A DNA stretch of 8,361 bases from Marinosulfonomonas sp. PRT-SC04 (GCA_001321835.1 JPUR01000075.1:1-8361), one strand, 5' to 3'. Shown: positions 1-7,409, numbered from the stretch's first letter. The notes: generated from the letters alone by a model not told the origin. Translations and numbers: made by a program.

Positions 1-820
1 CAGCATTCACTCTTATACCTATGCGGCGCTCAAAGGTGGCATGATCAAAGGCTTCACCTTGATCTGGCCCACCGGTGATGAAAAACGCCGTAACAGGGTG
101 GTTGAGGCGGTGAAAGCCAGCTTTAAACCGTTTGGCAACACCGCCCTGGACGACAACAGCGGCGAGGTCTCGCCCGATCAACGTATTGATCTGCTGGCCG
201 GTCTGGAAATCCGCCAACCGATCATTTCACGCTCCGGGTTTTATGTCGATGCCGGTGGTCGGGTTCTGACCACGGTTGAGGCTGTGCAGAATTGCAAACG
301 CATTTCTCTGGATGAAACCTATGATGCCGAGGTTACGTTTATGGACGAAACTCTCGGCATTGCGCTGCTCAGCCCACTGGAAAATCTGTCGCCGTTAAAC
401 CACGCAAATTTCCGCGCCTCGGTGCCACGGATCAATGCGGCAATCGCAGTTTCGGGGTACGCCTATGAAGGTGTGTTGGGCGCCTCGACCATGACATTTG
501 GCACGCTGGCCGACATTCGCGGCCTCAAAGGCGAAACCCAATTGCGCCGCTTGGATGTGAGCACGCAGGATGGCGATGCGGGCGGACCGGTGTTTGATAT
601 GACCGGCCGCGTTTTGGGCATGATGTTGCCAAAAACCAAAACTGGCGACCAGCGTTTGCCCTCGAACGTCGGCTTTGCCATCAGCGCCGAAGCAATGGGG
701 GCGGCCTTGGCGCAGAATGGTGTGGCGATTTCGGTCTCAAACCCCGGTGGTGCGATGCCCCCCGAAGATTTGACCACCATTGGCGCGGATATGACCGTGC
801 TGGTCAGCTGTTGGGACTAG
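1..820 (+). CDS. Trypsin-fold pseudoprotease, C-terminal part (5' end outside window)
   Basis: The reading frame is already open at base 2, so the gene starts upstream; the ATG at 41 is probably internal. Numbering from that Met, the last 259 residues have the layout of a chymotrypsin/trypsin-type double barrel. The three places where the catalytic triad should sit are recognisable but changed: VLTTVEAV at 75-82 where VLTNAHVV would be expected (no His), LGIALL at 105-110 where DIALL would be expected (no Asp), and GDAGGP at 178-183 instead of GDSGGP (Ser to Ala). The fold is therefore likely kept for binding rather than cleavage. Two Cys (85 and 257, the latter in the C-terminal SCWD) could form a disulfide, which would fit a periplasmic location. 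From memory, similar Rhodobacteraceae proteins carry an N-terminal peptidoglycan-binding domain; that part is not visible here. Such proteins are usually annotated as serine protease. Confidence 0.8.
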   Translation, partial: SIHSYTYAALKGGMIKGFTLIWPTGDEKRRNRVVEAVKASFKPFGNTALDDNSGEVSPDQRIDLLAGLEIRQPIISRSGFYVDAGGRVLTTVEAVQNCKRISLDETYDAEVTFMDETLGIALLSPLENLSPLNHANFRASVPRINAAIAVSGYAYEGVLGASTMTFGTLADIRGLKGETQLRRLDVSTQDGDAGGPVFDMTGRVLGMMLPKTKTGDQRLPSNVGFAISAEAMGAALAQNGVAISVSNPGGAMPPEDLTTIGADMTVLVSCWD

Positions 821-845
821 CCCACGCAAGCAGGCCATATAGGTA

Positions 846-884
846 AAAACAGCCCCGCGACCATCGTTGTCGCGGGGCTGTTTT
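846..884. terminator. Bidirectional intrinsic terminator between convergent genes
   Basis: A perfect 16-bp inverted repeat (846-861 paired with 869-884) has a GC-rich core CAGCCCCGCGAC/GTCGCGGGGCTG and a 7-base loop (862-868). The A-rich and T-rich outer arms give a U tract on the plus strand (TTTT, then CATTTT) and also on the minus strand (GTTTTTACC). It lies 26 bases after the stop of the pseudoprotease gene and 29 bases after the stop of the decarboxylase-like gene, so it can serve both convergent transcripts. Confidence 0.93.
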
Positions 885-912
885 CATTTTGGTGATCCGT
901 TTACTAAAAGCG

Positions 913-2516
913 TTATGCACTGATCTCGGGCGTCACATAGATCAATGTCGGCCCATCTGCGATCAGCGCATCCTTCAATGCCTGTTGGAAATCTGCCAGC
1001 GTTTTAGGCGCTGTGGCCTTGGCCCCGAAGGCCCGTGCCAAGGCGCAAAAATCAGGGTTGCGCGCGATCACCGCATTGGGCGCAATCTGGTTTCTAACCA
1101 TGCAATCCTCGATTTCCTTTAGCTTGCCATTGTCCCACAGGATGATCGGCAGGCTTAGACCCAGCTCAACTGCAACGCCCAATTCCTGCATTGTATAGTG
1201 AAAACCATAATCACCGGCGATCGCCACAACCGGCGTTTTGGGGCGTCCGATTTTGCCACCAATGGCAGCAGGCAAACCATAGCCAAGCGTGCCAAACCCG
1301 TAGGGGTGATGCCATAGGTTGGGGCGATCCAGCGGGTAGATTTCCTTGGAAACATAGGCGAACTGCGTCATGTCGGAATAGATCAAAGTACCCTTTGGCA
1401 GCGCCTCGGCCATCGCCATGCAGATCGGCGTGATCGTCTGACGCGCCGCATCGGTTTCAGCCGAAAAGCTGGATTTGGCGGCGGTGACCTCGGCAGCCGT
1501 CCAGTCTGTCGTCACATTATGGCCCTCGACCAAATCACACAGATCCGCCAAAAATGCCGCCGCATCGCCCAGAATCGGCAGATCAGCCACATGATCATCG
1601 GTCAGGGAATGCACATCCAGATCAACCCGGATCATCGGCGCATCATAGCCCAGATGATCGCGCCAAATGTCGGTTTCAGACAGCTCGGTGCCGATGCACA
1701 ACACCAGATCAGCCTTGGCCAATTCGGTGACACTGCTGGCCTTGGCCAAACAGGGGCCGTAATTCAGCGGATACTCCGGCGCGATGATGCCGCGACCAGC
1801 AAAACTGCACATGCTGGCAGAACGTGTCAAACGCACCAGCTTGCGCGCCGCCTCAAACCCTGCGGCAGCGCCATTGCCAAACACAAACAACGGCCGACGT
1901 GCGCCCAGCAACCACTCCGCCGCCGCCGCCACATCTTCGGGACGGGCGATCGGTTTGGCAGGCGTAACCGGCTGATCCGGCGGCGCATCGGCCATGCTGC
2001 CCAGCACATCAATCGGCACCTGAATATGTTTGGGGCGCGCCCGTTTGGACGAAAACTCAGCGAAGGCCTTATCAACCAAACGGTAAGCGGCGGGCGCATC
2101 CGGCGCTGTCACCGACCACTCACAAACCGTGGCTGCCGCGGCTTCTTGGTTGCGCATTTCATGCAAACGACCACGGCCAATACCGGTGTCTTTGGTCTCC
2201 AGACACGAGGAAATCACCAGCAGCGGCACACTGTCAGAATAGGCTTGGCCCATCGGCGTCATGATGTTGCAAAGGCCTGGCCCCGTGATCACATAGGCCA
2301 CCCCGGGCTTGCCGGTGGCCGTGCATAACCATCAGCCATGAAACCGGCGCCTTGCTCATGGCGGGCCAGAACATGGGTGATGCCAGCTTCTTCAATGCCG
2401 CGGTACAGCTCGATATTATGCACCCCTGGAATGCCGAAAACCACATCAACGCCGCGCGCTTTTAGCATGTGGGAAATATTGGCTCCAAGCGGCCGCTTAC
2501 CAGATTGATCTTTCAT
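913..2516 (-). pseudogene. Thiamine-diphosphate decarboxylase, AruI/acetolactate-synthase-like, frameshifted
   Basis: This gene resembles the large acetolactate synthase / 5-guanidino-2-oxopentanoate decarboxylase (AruI) family, which uses thiamine diphosphate to decarboxylate 2-oxo acids in the cytoplasm. The N-terminal frame starts with ATG at 2516 (MKDQSGKRPL), with GGAG 11 bases upstream, and reads through FGIPGVHNIELYRG to RHEQGAGFMADGYAR; Glu54 is the conserved cofactor-activating Glu. Next to the expected sequence ATGKPGVAYV one base is missing (GGCC instead of GGGCC on the coding strand, near 2319-2320). The protein then continues in another frame, from 2301 to the stop at 913. Restoring one base gives 534 residues, normal for the family, with no other break. 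The cofactor/Mg motif appears as GDYG...WDN at about 435-463, with Tyr where the family usually has Gly. The start is 20 bases after trkH, so the two may be co-transcribed. The substrate is uncertain; the 2-ketoarginine call is from overall resemblance only. A sequencing error could explain the break. Confidence 0.75.
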
Positions 2517-2536
2517 CGTTTTACGTACTCCAATGC

Positions 2537-3985
2537 CTAAGCTTTCCAAAATTTCGCGGTCAGAATGGTGAACACCACCAGCAGTTCCAACCGCCCAATC
2601 AACATGCCTGCCGCCAGCATCCATTTTGCCGGATCATTCAAAGCACTAAAATTTCCCGACGGCCCAATCACATCGCCAAGGCCTGGGCCGATGTTGGCAA
2701 TTGCGGTTGCCGCCCCCGAAACCGAGGTGACAAAATCCAGCCCCGTCGCCCCCAACAACACCGCCAACACACCGATGGTGACAATGAACATCACGAAAAA
2801 TGCCATCACTGACGAGATCACACCCTCGGATACTGGGCGGCCATCATAGCGCGCGGTGAAAATGCCGTGCGGCGAGTGAATTTTGGCAATTTGGGCACGG
2901 ATCGAGGCGAACAAAAGTTGGTAGCGAAAAATCTTGACCGAACAACAAGTCGAGCCCGCGCAGCCACCAACCAACCCCATGAAAAAGAACAGCACCACCG
3001 GAAACGAGCCCCAAAGCTGGTAGTCGACGCTGGCGTATCCGGTGCCGGTGACGATCGAGGTCACGTTGAACACCGCCTTGCGAAAGGCCGGCTCAAAATC
3101 GCCGCTGTCGGTGCCCAAACGGTACAGCGTGATCATCACGATTGTGACCAGCAACACCCATAAAAATGCCCGCACTTGCCGATCATTCAACAGCGGTTTT
3201 GACGCCCCCGCCGCAAGCTGAACATAGCGCACAAATGGCAAGCTGGCCAAAACCATAAACACCGCCGCCACATATTCAGCGCTGCCCTGAAAGGCCGCGA
3301 ATGACGCATCATGGGTCGAAAACCCACCGGTGGCGATGGTGGTGAAGGCGTGGTTGATCGCATCAAACGCGTCCATCCCCGCGGCCAGGTACGCCAAAAA
3401 ACACACCACCGTCAGCCCCAGATAGATCGCCGAAATCCGGGTGGAAATTTGAGCGGCGCGGGGCAGGATTTTGCCCATCGTATCAAAACCCTCGGAGCGG
3501 AAAATCTGCATGCCCCCAATGCGCAGTTCTGGCAAAAACACCATCGCCACCACAATGATACCGATGCCGCCGAACCACTGCATCATCGAGCGCCAAATCA
3601 GCACCCCCTCGGGCAGCTGATCCAGATCTGTGAACACCGTTGATCCGGTGGTGGTCAGCGCCGACATCGCCTCAAAGAACGCATCCACCACGCGTGCATC
3701 AGGCTCGCCAAAGATAAACGGCAACGCGCCAAACACCGGCAGCGCCAGCCAAACGCCGGTGGTCAATAAAAAAGTCTGCTGAATGCTGATGCTTTTGGTC
3801 GAGCGGTTCGCGGTGGCCAATGCCACCATACCGCCAAGCAAAACCGTGATGATGGCGCTTTCCAAAAACACCTGCCAATGGCCGTTGGCATAGTAGATAT
3901 CGACCCCCATCGGGATCAACATTGTCACGCCAAGTGCTGCCACCAACTGGCCAATTGTAAATCCTACCGGACGCAGATCAAACAT
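2537..3985 (-). CDS. trkH: Trk-type potassium uptake protein TrkH
   Basis: TrkH is the inner-membrane, ion-conducting subunit of the Trk potassium uptake system, which works with the cytosolic NAD/ATP-binding regulator TrkA (not in this window). The 482-residue protein is highly hydrophobic and shows the four pore-loop repeats of the family: ALTTTGSTVF at 109-118, TTIATGGFSTHD at 215-226, IVTGTGYASVDY at 311-322 and AIANIGPGLGD at 428-438. The conserved GGCAGST element is at 340-346. Its length matches the usual TrkH. The frame is open up to a TTG at 4066, but ATG 3985 gives the standard N-terminus MFDLRPVGF and was chosen on family grounds. No good Shine-Dalgarno sequence precedes it, which is unusual in this window. 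It lies between folE2 (113 bases upstream) and the decarboxylase-like gene (20 bases downstream). Confidence 0.93.
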   Translation of the reverse strand: MFDLRPVGFTIGQLVAALGVTMLIPMGVDIYYANGHWQVFLESAIITVLLGGMVALATANRSTKSISIQQTFLLTTGVWLALPVFGALPFIFGEPDARVVDAFFEAMSALTTTGSTVFTDLDQLPEGVLIWRSMMQWFGGIGIIVVAMVFLPELRIGGMQIFRSEGFDTMGKILPRAAQISTRISAIYLGLTVVCFLAYLAAGMDAFDAINHAFTTIATGGFSTHDASFAAFQGSAEYVAAVFMVLASLPFVRYVQLAAGASKPLLNDRQVRAFLWVLLVTIVMITLYRLGTDSGDFEPAFRKAVFNVTSIVTGTGYASVDYQLWGSFPVVLFFFMGLVGGCAGSTCCSVKIFRYQLLFASIRAQIAKIHSPHGIFTARYDGRPVSEGVISSVMAFFVMFIVTIGVLAVLLGATGLDFVTSVSGAATAIANIGPGLGDVIGPSGNFSALNDPAKWMLAAGMLIGRLELLVVFTILTAKFWKA

Positions 3986-4098
3986 GGCGCAAGCGTTGGC
4001 GTTGCGGCGAGAAACTGTCAAGCGGAATTGATGCTGTGAGGCGGCGCATCTGGCTCGCTTTTGCAAGCCGGTCGCAGCAGATCAAAGCCCTCAAAACC
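3986..4098 (-). other. folE2-trkH intergenic spacer with small hairpin
   Basis: These 113 bases have no convincing gene. Read on the minus strand they contain a short hairpin, GGCTTGC-AAAA-GCGAGCC (4052-4069), with no U tract, so it is not a canonical terminator. A perfect TTGACA (4016-4021) lies 30 bases before the trkH ATG, but no acceptable -10 box follows at 16-18 bases. Whether trkH has its own promoter cannot be settled from the sequence. Confidence 0.35.
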
Positions 4099-5202
4099 TT
4101 AGCCGACATGAAACAATGTGTTGAACAATCTCGGGTCCAGACTGTCGGAAACAAAGGTCTCACCCTCGGTCAAAATGCTGACGGCATCATGGCTGTGCAG
4201 GCTTTCTTGGTGGCTGGCGATGATGCGAAAATCACCGATCCGGTCATCCTTTTTCAGACCCTCATAAAACAGCCGTGCTGCGTCCTCGACAAAAATCGGG
4301 TTGGCGGCGTTCAACTCGGCAAAGGCCTGCTCGTCTTCGCGCTTGACCATCACTTGGGTTTCGGTCGGCACGGCGGCGCGGCAAATGTCGATCAAATCCT
4401 CGAACCACAAACAATTCTCACCGGGGATCGTCTGCGCCGAAATTCGCACCACTGATCGTTGCGAATGCGGCGTTGCCAACTGACCGCGCATCTGGCGAGC
4501 ATGTTCAGCCAACTCCAGAGAACACGGACATGTCGAGGAATAAACATAATCGAGATGGATGATTTTCTTCACTTTTCCTGCGATTTCGACCAACTCCAGT
4601 GCGATGTCGTAATATTGGTATCCCTCAAGCTTTGATCGCAGCGACATCATTTTAACCGGAAAGGAAAACCGCATCTGAATGCGAGCATCAAAGCTGTCCA
4701 AATCCACCTTATAATCATTCAGCGCCGCCTCGATCACCGCAAAGCTGAAGGTCTTTTCGGCATGGGTATAAAACGTGCGCATAATCCGCGACATGTTGAT
4801 GCCCTTTTTGCCCGCCTCAAGGCTAACCGTGCCGGTCACCGAAGTTTCCAGCCGCAAATCACCGCCATCGCGGGAATGGAACTGGATCGGCAAACGGAAA
4901 TTCGAAATCCCCACATGTTGGATGTGCCGCTTGGCACCTTTGATCAGGCTTTCGGGGCCATTTTGCAGGTCCGGCAACGAGGCTTTGTAGGCCTCGTCCA
5001 CGGTGAATTCTTCAGGATAAGCGCGGGCCAAGGCAGGGTAGTTTGACACCTCGTTTTCAGGCAGCAACCGCGCAATCGCCGGATCCAACTGAGCCACCTC
5101 AATGGCCGTGACCGACTTGGCCCAATCGCGCAGGGTCGCTAGGGCCATTTCGGCCTTTTTACGATCAGTTTCGGCGCTGTCATTGGTGGGCTGGATGTTC
5201 AT
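4099..5202 (-). CDS. folE2: GTP cyclohydrolase FolE2 (type IB)
   Basis: FolE2 converts GTP to 7,8-dihydroneopterin triphosphate, the first step towards folate (and other pterins). It does not require zinc, unlike the classical FolE. The 367-residue protein has the family's signatures (numbering from the chosen start): HVGISNFRLPI at 96-106, KKGINMSRI at 132-140, SSTCPCS at 222-228 with the metal-site Cys, TPHSQRS at 244-250, PTETQVMVKRED at 279-290 and ESLHSHDAVS at 333-342. The start at 5202 is preferred over the ATG at 5208 because AAGGA (5210-5214) is 7 bases from 5202 but only one base from 5208. The gene follows metZ after 87 bases. In some bacteria folE2 is induced by zinc shortage through Zur; I see no clear Zur-type palindrome upstream. 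Confidence 0.95.
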   Translation of the reverse strand: MNIQPTNDSAETDRKKAEMALATLRDWAKSVTAIEVAQLDPAIARLLPENEVSNYPALARAYPEEFTVDEAYKASLPDLQNGPESLIKGAKRHIQHVGISNFRLPIQFHSRDGGDLRLETSVTGTVSLEAGKKGINMSRIMRTFYTHAEKTFSFAVIEAALNDYKVDLDSFDARIQMRFSFPVKMMSLRSKLEGYQYYDIALELVEIAGKVKKIIHLDYVYSSTCPCSLELAEHARQMRGQLATPHSQRSVVRISAQTIPGENCLWFEDLIDICRAAVPTETQVMVKREDEQAFAELNAANPIFVEDAARLFYEGLKKDDRIGDFRIIASHQESLHSHDAVSILTEGETFVSDSLDPRLFNTLFHVG

Positions 5203-5238
5203 TGCCATTTCCTTGCGGGTTTCCTGCTGTGCCCCCTT

Positions 5239-5267
5239 AATGTAGCGGATCCGGCCAAGTTTACCAA
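5239..5267 (-). promoter_or_regulatory. Possible folE2 promoter
   Basis: On the minus strand TTGGTA (5262-5267) and TACATT (5239-5244) are separated by exactly 17 bases, each matching the consensus at 4 of 6 positions, 37 bases before the folE2 start. The match is modest and could be chance. The alternative is read-through from metZ. Confidence 0.3.
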
Positions 5268-5289
5268 CCGTTAGCGACGCAGCACGCGC

Positions 5290-6471
5290 CTAAGCCGCCA
5301 TCAAGGCATTCAAAATGTCGCGGGTCAGATCATCGGCATCCTCCAGCCCGATGCTGATCCGCACCAGACCCGGTGTGATGCCCAGCTCAATCTTTTGATC
5401 CTCTGGCAGACGCTGATGCGTGGTGGTGGCCGGATGGGTGACGATGCTTTTGGCATCTCCTAGATTGTTGGAAATCGTGCAAATTTCCAACGCGTTCAGG
5501 AACCGGAATGCCGCCGCCTGACCACCCTTCAGATCAATCGACAACATGGTGCTGCCGCTGGTCATTTGCCGCTGCGCCAATTCCGCCTGCGGGTGGCTGG
5601 CAAGATACGGATGAATGACGCGGGCCAGTTTTTCATGGCCATCAACCGCCTTGGCAACCTGCAAAGCACTGTCCGCCATCGCGCGACAACGTAAATCCAG
5701 CGTCTCCATCCCCTTCAGCATCACCCACGCATTGAATGGGCTCATCGAGCCACCAGTGTGCTTCAGATATGGCTCCAATGTGCCGCGAATGAAATCCTTG
5801 CTGCCCAGAACCACACCGCCCAAACAGCGGCCCTGCCCGTCGATATGTTTGGTGGTCGAATAAATCACCACATCAGCCCCCAGATCAAAAGCGTTGGAGA
5901 AAATCGGCGTGGCAAACACGTTATCAACCACCACCAGTGCACCGACCTCATGGGCCAATTCACAAACGGCTTTGACATCGATCAGCTCCAACGTCGGATT
6001 GGAAATACTCTCGAAAAATACCAGTTTGGTGTCGGGGCGCAACGCCGTCTTCCATGCACTCAAATCAGCGCCAGCGACCAACGTCACCTCAACCCCGAAG
6101 CGGCCCAGAACATCTTCAAGGATATACAAACAAGAGCCAAACAACGCCTTGGCCGCGACCACATGATCGCCAGATTTCAGACCACAAGTTAGCGCCGCAT
6201 TGACCGCTGCCATGCCGGAAGCCGTGGCAAACGCGTCCTCGCAACCTTCAAGCGCTGCGATCCGATCCTCAAACATCCGCACTGTCGGATTGCCGTAACG
6301 CGCATAAATGAACTCATCCTCGCCGGTTTCAATAAAGCGCGCTTCAGCCGCCTCAGCGGTGTCATAAACAAAACCCTGCGTCAGAAAAATCGCCTCGGAG
6401 ACCTCGCCATACTGGCTGCGCCGTGTGCCTGAATGCACCAATTTTGTCCGCGCGTTCCAATCCTTGCTCAT
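5290..6471 (-). CDS. metZ: O-succinylhomoserine sulfhydrylase MetZ
   Basis: MetZ is a pyridoxal-phosphate enzyme that makes homocysteine directly from O-succinylhomoserine and sulfide, the sulfur-assimilation step of methionine synthesis. The 393-residue protein fits the Cys/Met metabolism PLP family: YARYGNPT at 57-64 (phosphate binding from the neighbouring subunit), ATASGMAAV at 82-90, VVDNVFATP at 181-189 with the cofactor-contacting Asp183, STTKHIDGQGR at 205-215 with Lys208 as the Schiff-base lysine, and LVRISIGLED at 369-378 with the substrate-carboxylate Arg371. The ATG at 6471 is preferred over the adjoining GTG at 6474 because AAAGGA (6479-6484) is 7 bases from the ATG. A SAM-II-like aptamer, a leader ORF and an intrinsic terminator lie upstream, consistent with feedback by S-adenosylmethionine. 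MetZ versus cystathionine gamma-synthase is decided by resemblance and by the alphaproteobacterial riboswitch context. Confidence 0.93.
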   Translation of the reverse strand: MSKDWNARTKLVHSGTRRSQYGEVSEAIFLTQGFVYDTAEAAEARFIETGEDEFIYARYGNPTVRMFEDRIAALEGCEDAFATASGMAAVNAALTCGLKSGDHVVAAKALFGSCLYILEDVLGRFGVEVTLVAGADLSAWKTALRPDTKLVFFESISNPTLELIDVKAVCELAHEVGALVVVDNVFATPIFSNAFDLGADVVIYSTTKHIDGQGRCLGGVVLGSKDFIRGTLEPYLKHTGGSMSPFNAWVMLKGMETLDLRCRAMADSALQVAKAVDGHEKLARVIHPYLASHPQAELAQRQMTSGSTMLSIDLKGGQAAAFRFLNALEICTISNNLGDAKSIVTHPATTTHQRLPEDQKIELGITPGLVRISIGLEDADDLTRDILNALMAA

Positions 6472-6475
6472 CACA

Positions 6476-6538
6476 CTATCCTTTACCGCACCCCTTCAGG
6501 CACAAAAAAACCCCGAACCGGCAAAGGTGCGGGGCCAC
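6476..6538 (-). CDS. Possible 20-residue leader ORF before metZ
   Basis: A GTG at 6538 opens a 20-codon frame, MAPHLCRFGVFLCLKGCGKG, ending with TAG at 6476-6478, one base before the GTG-ATG pair of metZ. The Shine-Dalgarno sequence at the 3' edge of the riboswitch (AAAAAGG, ending 6548) is 9 bases from this GTG, a good spacing; a second GGG lies 2 bases from it. The ORF runs straight through the terminator hairpin and its U tract, so a translating ribosome would block terminator folding. It contains three Cys codons (6, 13, 17). Part of the composition is forced by the hairpin, and an ORF this short may be chance. Confidence 0.4.
   Translation of the reverse strand: MAPHLCRFGVFLCLKGCGKG
6504..6534 (-). 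terminator. Intrinsic terminator/attenuator in the metZ leader
   Basis: On the minus strand CCCCG-C-ACC, loop TTTGCC, GGT-T-CGGGG forms an 8-pair stem with one internal mismatch (6511-6534), followed directly by seven T (6504-6510). It sits after the SAM-II-like aptamer and before the metZ ribosome binding site, the position of a transcription attenuator. Confidence 0.75.
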
Positions 6539-6547
6539 AGCCCTTTT

Positions 6548-6601
6548 CCTTTTTAGCGGTATATTTAACGTGGCCCGCAATCCGGTAACAAATCGCCACA
6601 A
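6548..6601 (-). ncRNA. SAM-II-like riboswitch (metZ leader)
   Basis: SAM-II aptamers bind S-adenosylmethionine in an H-type pseudoknot and hide a Shine-Dalgarno sequence at their 3' end. Here P1 is GTGGC (6595-6599) paired with GCCAC (6570-6574). The loop carries CGATTTG...ACCGGATTGCGG, like the known GAUUUAACCGUAUUGCA. A pseudoknot helix forms between GCGG (6575-6578) and CCGC (6556-6559). The linker TTAAAT and the terminal GCTAAAAAGG (6548-6557) match the class almost exactly. The helices differ in sequence from the metX aptamer I remember but still pair, which supports the call. The predicted transcription start is the base before P1. Unlike the usual arrangement, metZ starts about 77 bases downstream of the aptamer rather than right after it. 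Confidence 0.88.
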
Positions 6602-6608
6602 TGAGGTT

Positions 6609-6637
6609 TGGATACTGCGCGGATGCCTTGTGGTCAA
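6609..6637 (-). promoter_or_regulatory. metZ promoter
   Basis: On the minus strand TTGACC (6632-6637, 5 of 6 consensus positions) and TATCCA (6609-6614, 3 of 6) are 17 bases apart. A start site 7 bases after the -10 box would be the A at 6602, immediately before the first paired base region of the riboswitch. This position supports both calls. Confidence 0.65.
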
Positions 6638-6710
6638 GCCATGTTGATTTTCGCGGCCTTGCCCTTTTGCTAAAAACCGCGATCATGCTGGGATGAAACG
6701 GAGAGAACCT

Positions 6711-7409
6711 ATGAGAAAACCAATTGATCTACACTATTGGCCGACCCCGAATGGCTGGAAAATCAGCATCGCGCTAGAGGAAATGGGCCTGGCCTATACC
6801 CTGCATATGGTGAACATCGGCGCGGGAGATCAGTTCAAACCTGAGTTCCTAAAGATCGCGCCAAACAACCGGATGCCGGCGATTGTCGACCATAACGGGC
6901 CTGACGGCGCACCTATCTCAATCTTTGAATCCGGCGCGATCCTGCAATATCTGGCCCGCAAGACGGGTCAGTTTCACGGCAGCACCGAGCGTGAGCGCGT
7001 CACGGTAGAGCAATGGCTGATGTGGCAAATGGGCGGGCTCGGAACGATGGCAGGCCAAGCGCACCACTTCCTGAAATACGCGCCTGCGATGGATCCGCCG
7101 CATGATTTGCCCTATGCTAAAGACCGTTATCGCAACGAAACCGCGCGACTGTACGGGGTGCTGGATCGACAGCTGGCCCAAAATGAATTCGTTGCTGGTG
7201 ACTTCTTTTCAATTGCCGATATGGCGATTTGGCCTTGGGCCTCGATGTGGGAGGGCCAGCAATCAACGCTGGACGACAAACCCCACATGGCCCGCTGGCT
7301 AGAAACGGTCGCAACGCGCAAAGGCGTGATTGCAGGCCGCGCCGTGGGTGCTGAAATGCGCAGCAATCTGCAATCAGACAAAAAAGCCCAAAACATACTA
7401 TTCAACTAG
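6711..7409 (+). CDS. yfcG: Glutathione transferase of the YfcG (Nu-class) type
   Basis: This 232-residue protein closely resembles E. coli YfcG, a cytosolic glutathione-binding protein with strong disulfide-bond reductase activity and weak classical transferase activity. The N-terminal thioredoxin-fold domain has PTPNGWKISIALEE at 11-24, where Thr12 and Asn14 correspond to the YfcG residues that contact glutathione. NNRMPAIVDH at 52-61 holds the cis-Pro, and IFESGAILQYL at 71-81 holds the Glu-Ser that binds the gamma-glutamyl group. The all-helical C-terminal domain contains WQMGGLGTMAGQAHHF at 105-120 and FSIADMAIWPW at 166-176. ATG 6711 was chosen over 6693 because GGAG (6700-6703) is 7 bases before it. 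The gene is divergent from metZ. Its TAG stop lies at the junction with the insertion sequence, but joining the two flanks of the element also gives TAG, so the protein is probably full length. Confidence 0.93.
   Translation: MRKPIDLHYWPTPNGWKISIALEEMGLAYTLHMVNIGAGDQFKPEFLKIAPNNRMPAIVDHNGPDGAPISIFESGAILQYLARKTGQFHGSTERERVTVEQWLMWQMGGLGTMAGQAHHFLKYAPAMDPPHDLPYAKDRYRNETARLYGVLDRQLAQNEFVAGDFFSIADMAIWPWASMWEGQQSTLDDKPHMARWLETVATRKGVIAGRAVGAEMRSNLQSDKKAQNILFN

Noticed and set aside
2299..2325. Programmed ribosomal frameshift in the decarboxylase-like gene
   Set aside because: There is no slippery heptamer or following structure that I can see, and the family is normally one continuous frame. A simple one-base loss explains it.
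1519..2328. Long plus-strand ORF (269 codons) opposite the decarboxylase-like gene
   Set aside because: Its product is rich in Arg, His and Gln with no recognisable motif, and the opposite strand has clear family motifs throughout. It is a codon-bias shadow.
3311..3643. Plus-strand ORF of 110 codons opposite trkH
   Set aside because: Low-complexity His/Arg/Gln composition; the opposite strand encodes the TrkH pore region.
4052..4069. Hairpin after folE2 as a terminator
   Set aside because: Seven pairs with a wobble and no U tract; too weak to call.
5203..5289. Zur operator upstream of folE2
   Set aside because: folE2 is zinc-regulated in some bacteria, but I found no AT-rich Zur-like palindrome in this gap.
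6640..6710. Promoter for yfcG on the plus strand
   Set aside because: TTGATT and TTGCCC occur, but no acceptable -10 box lies at the right distance.
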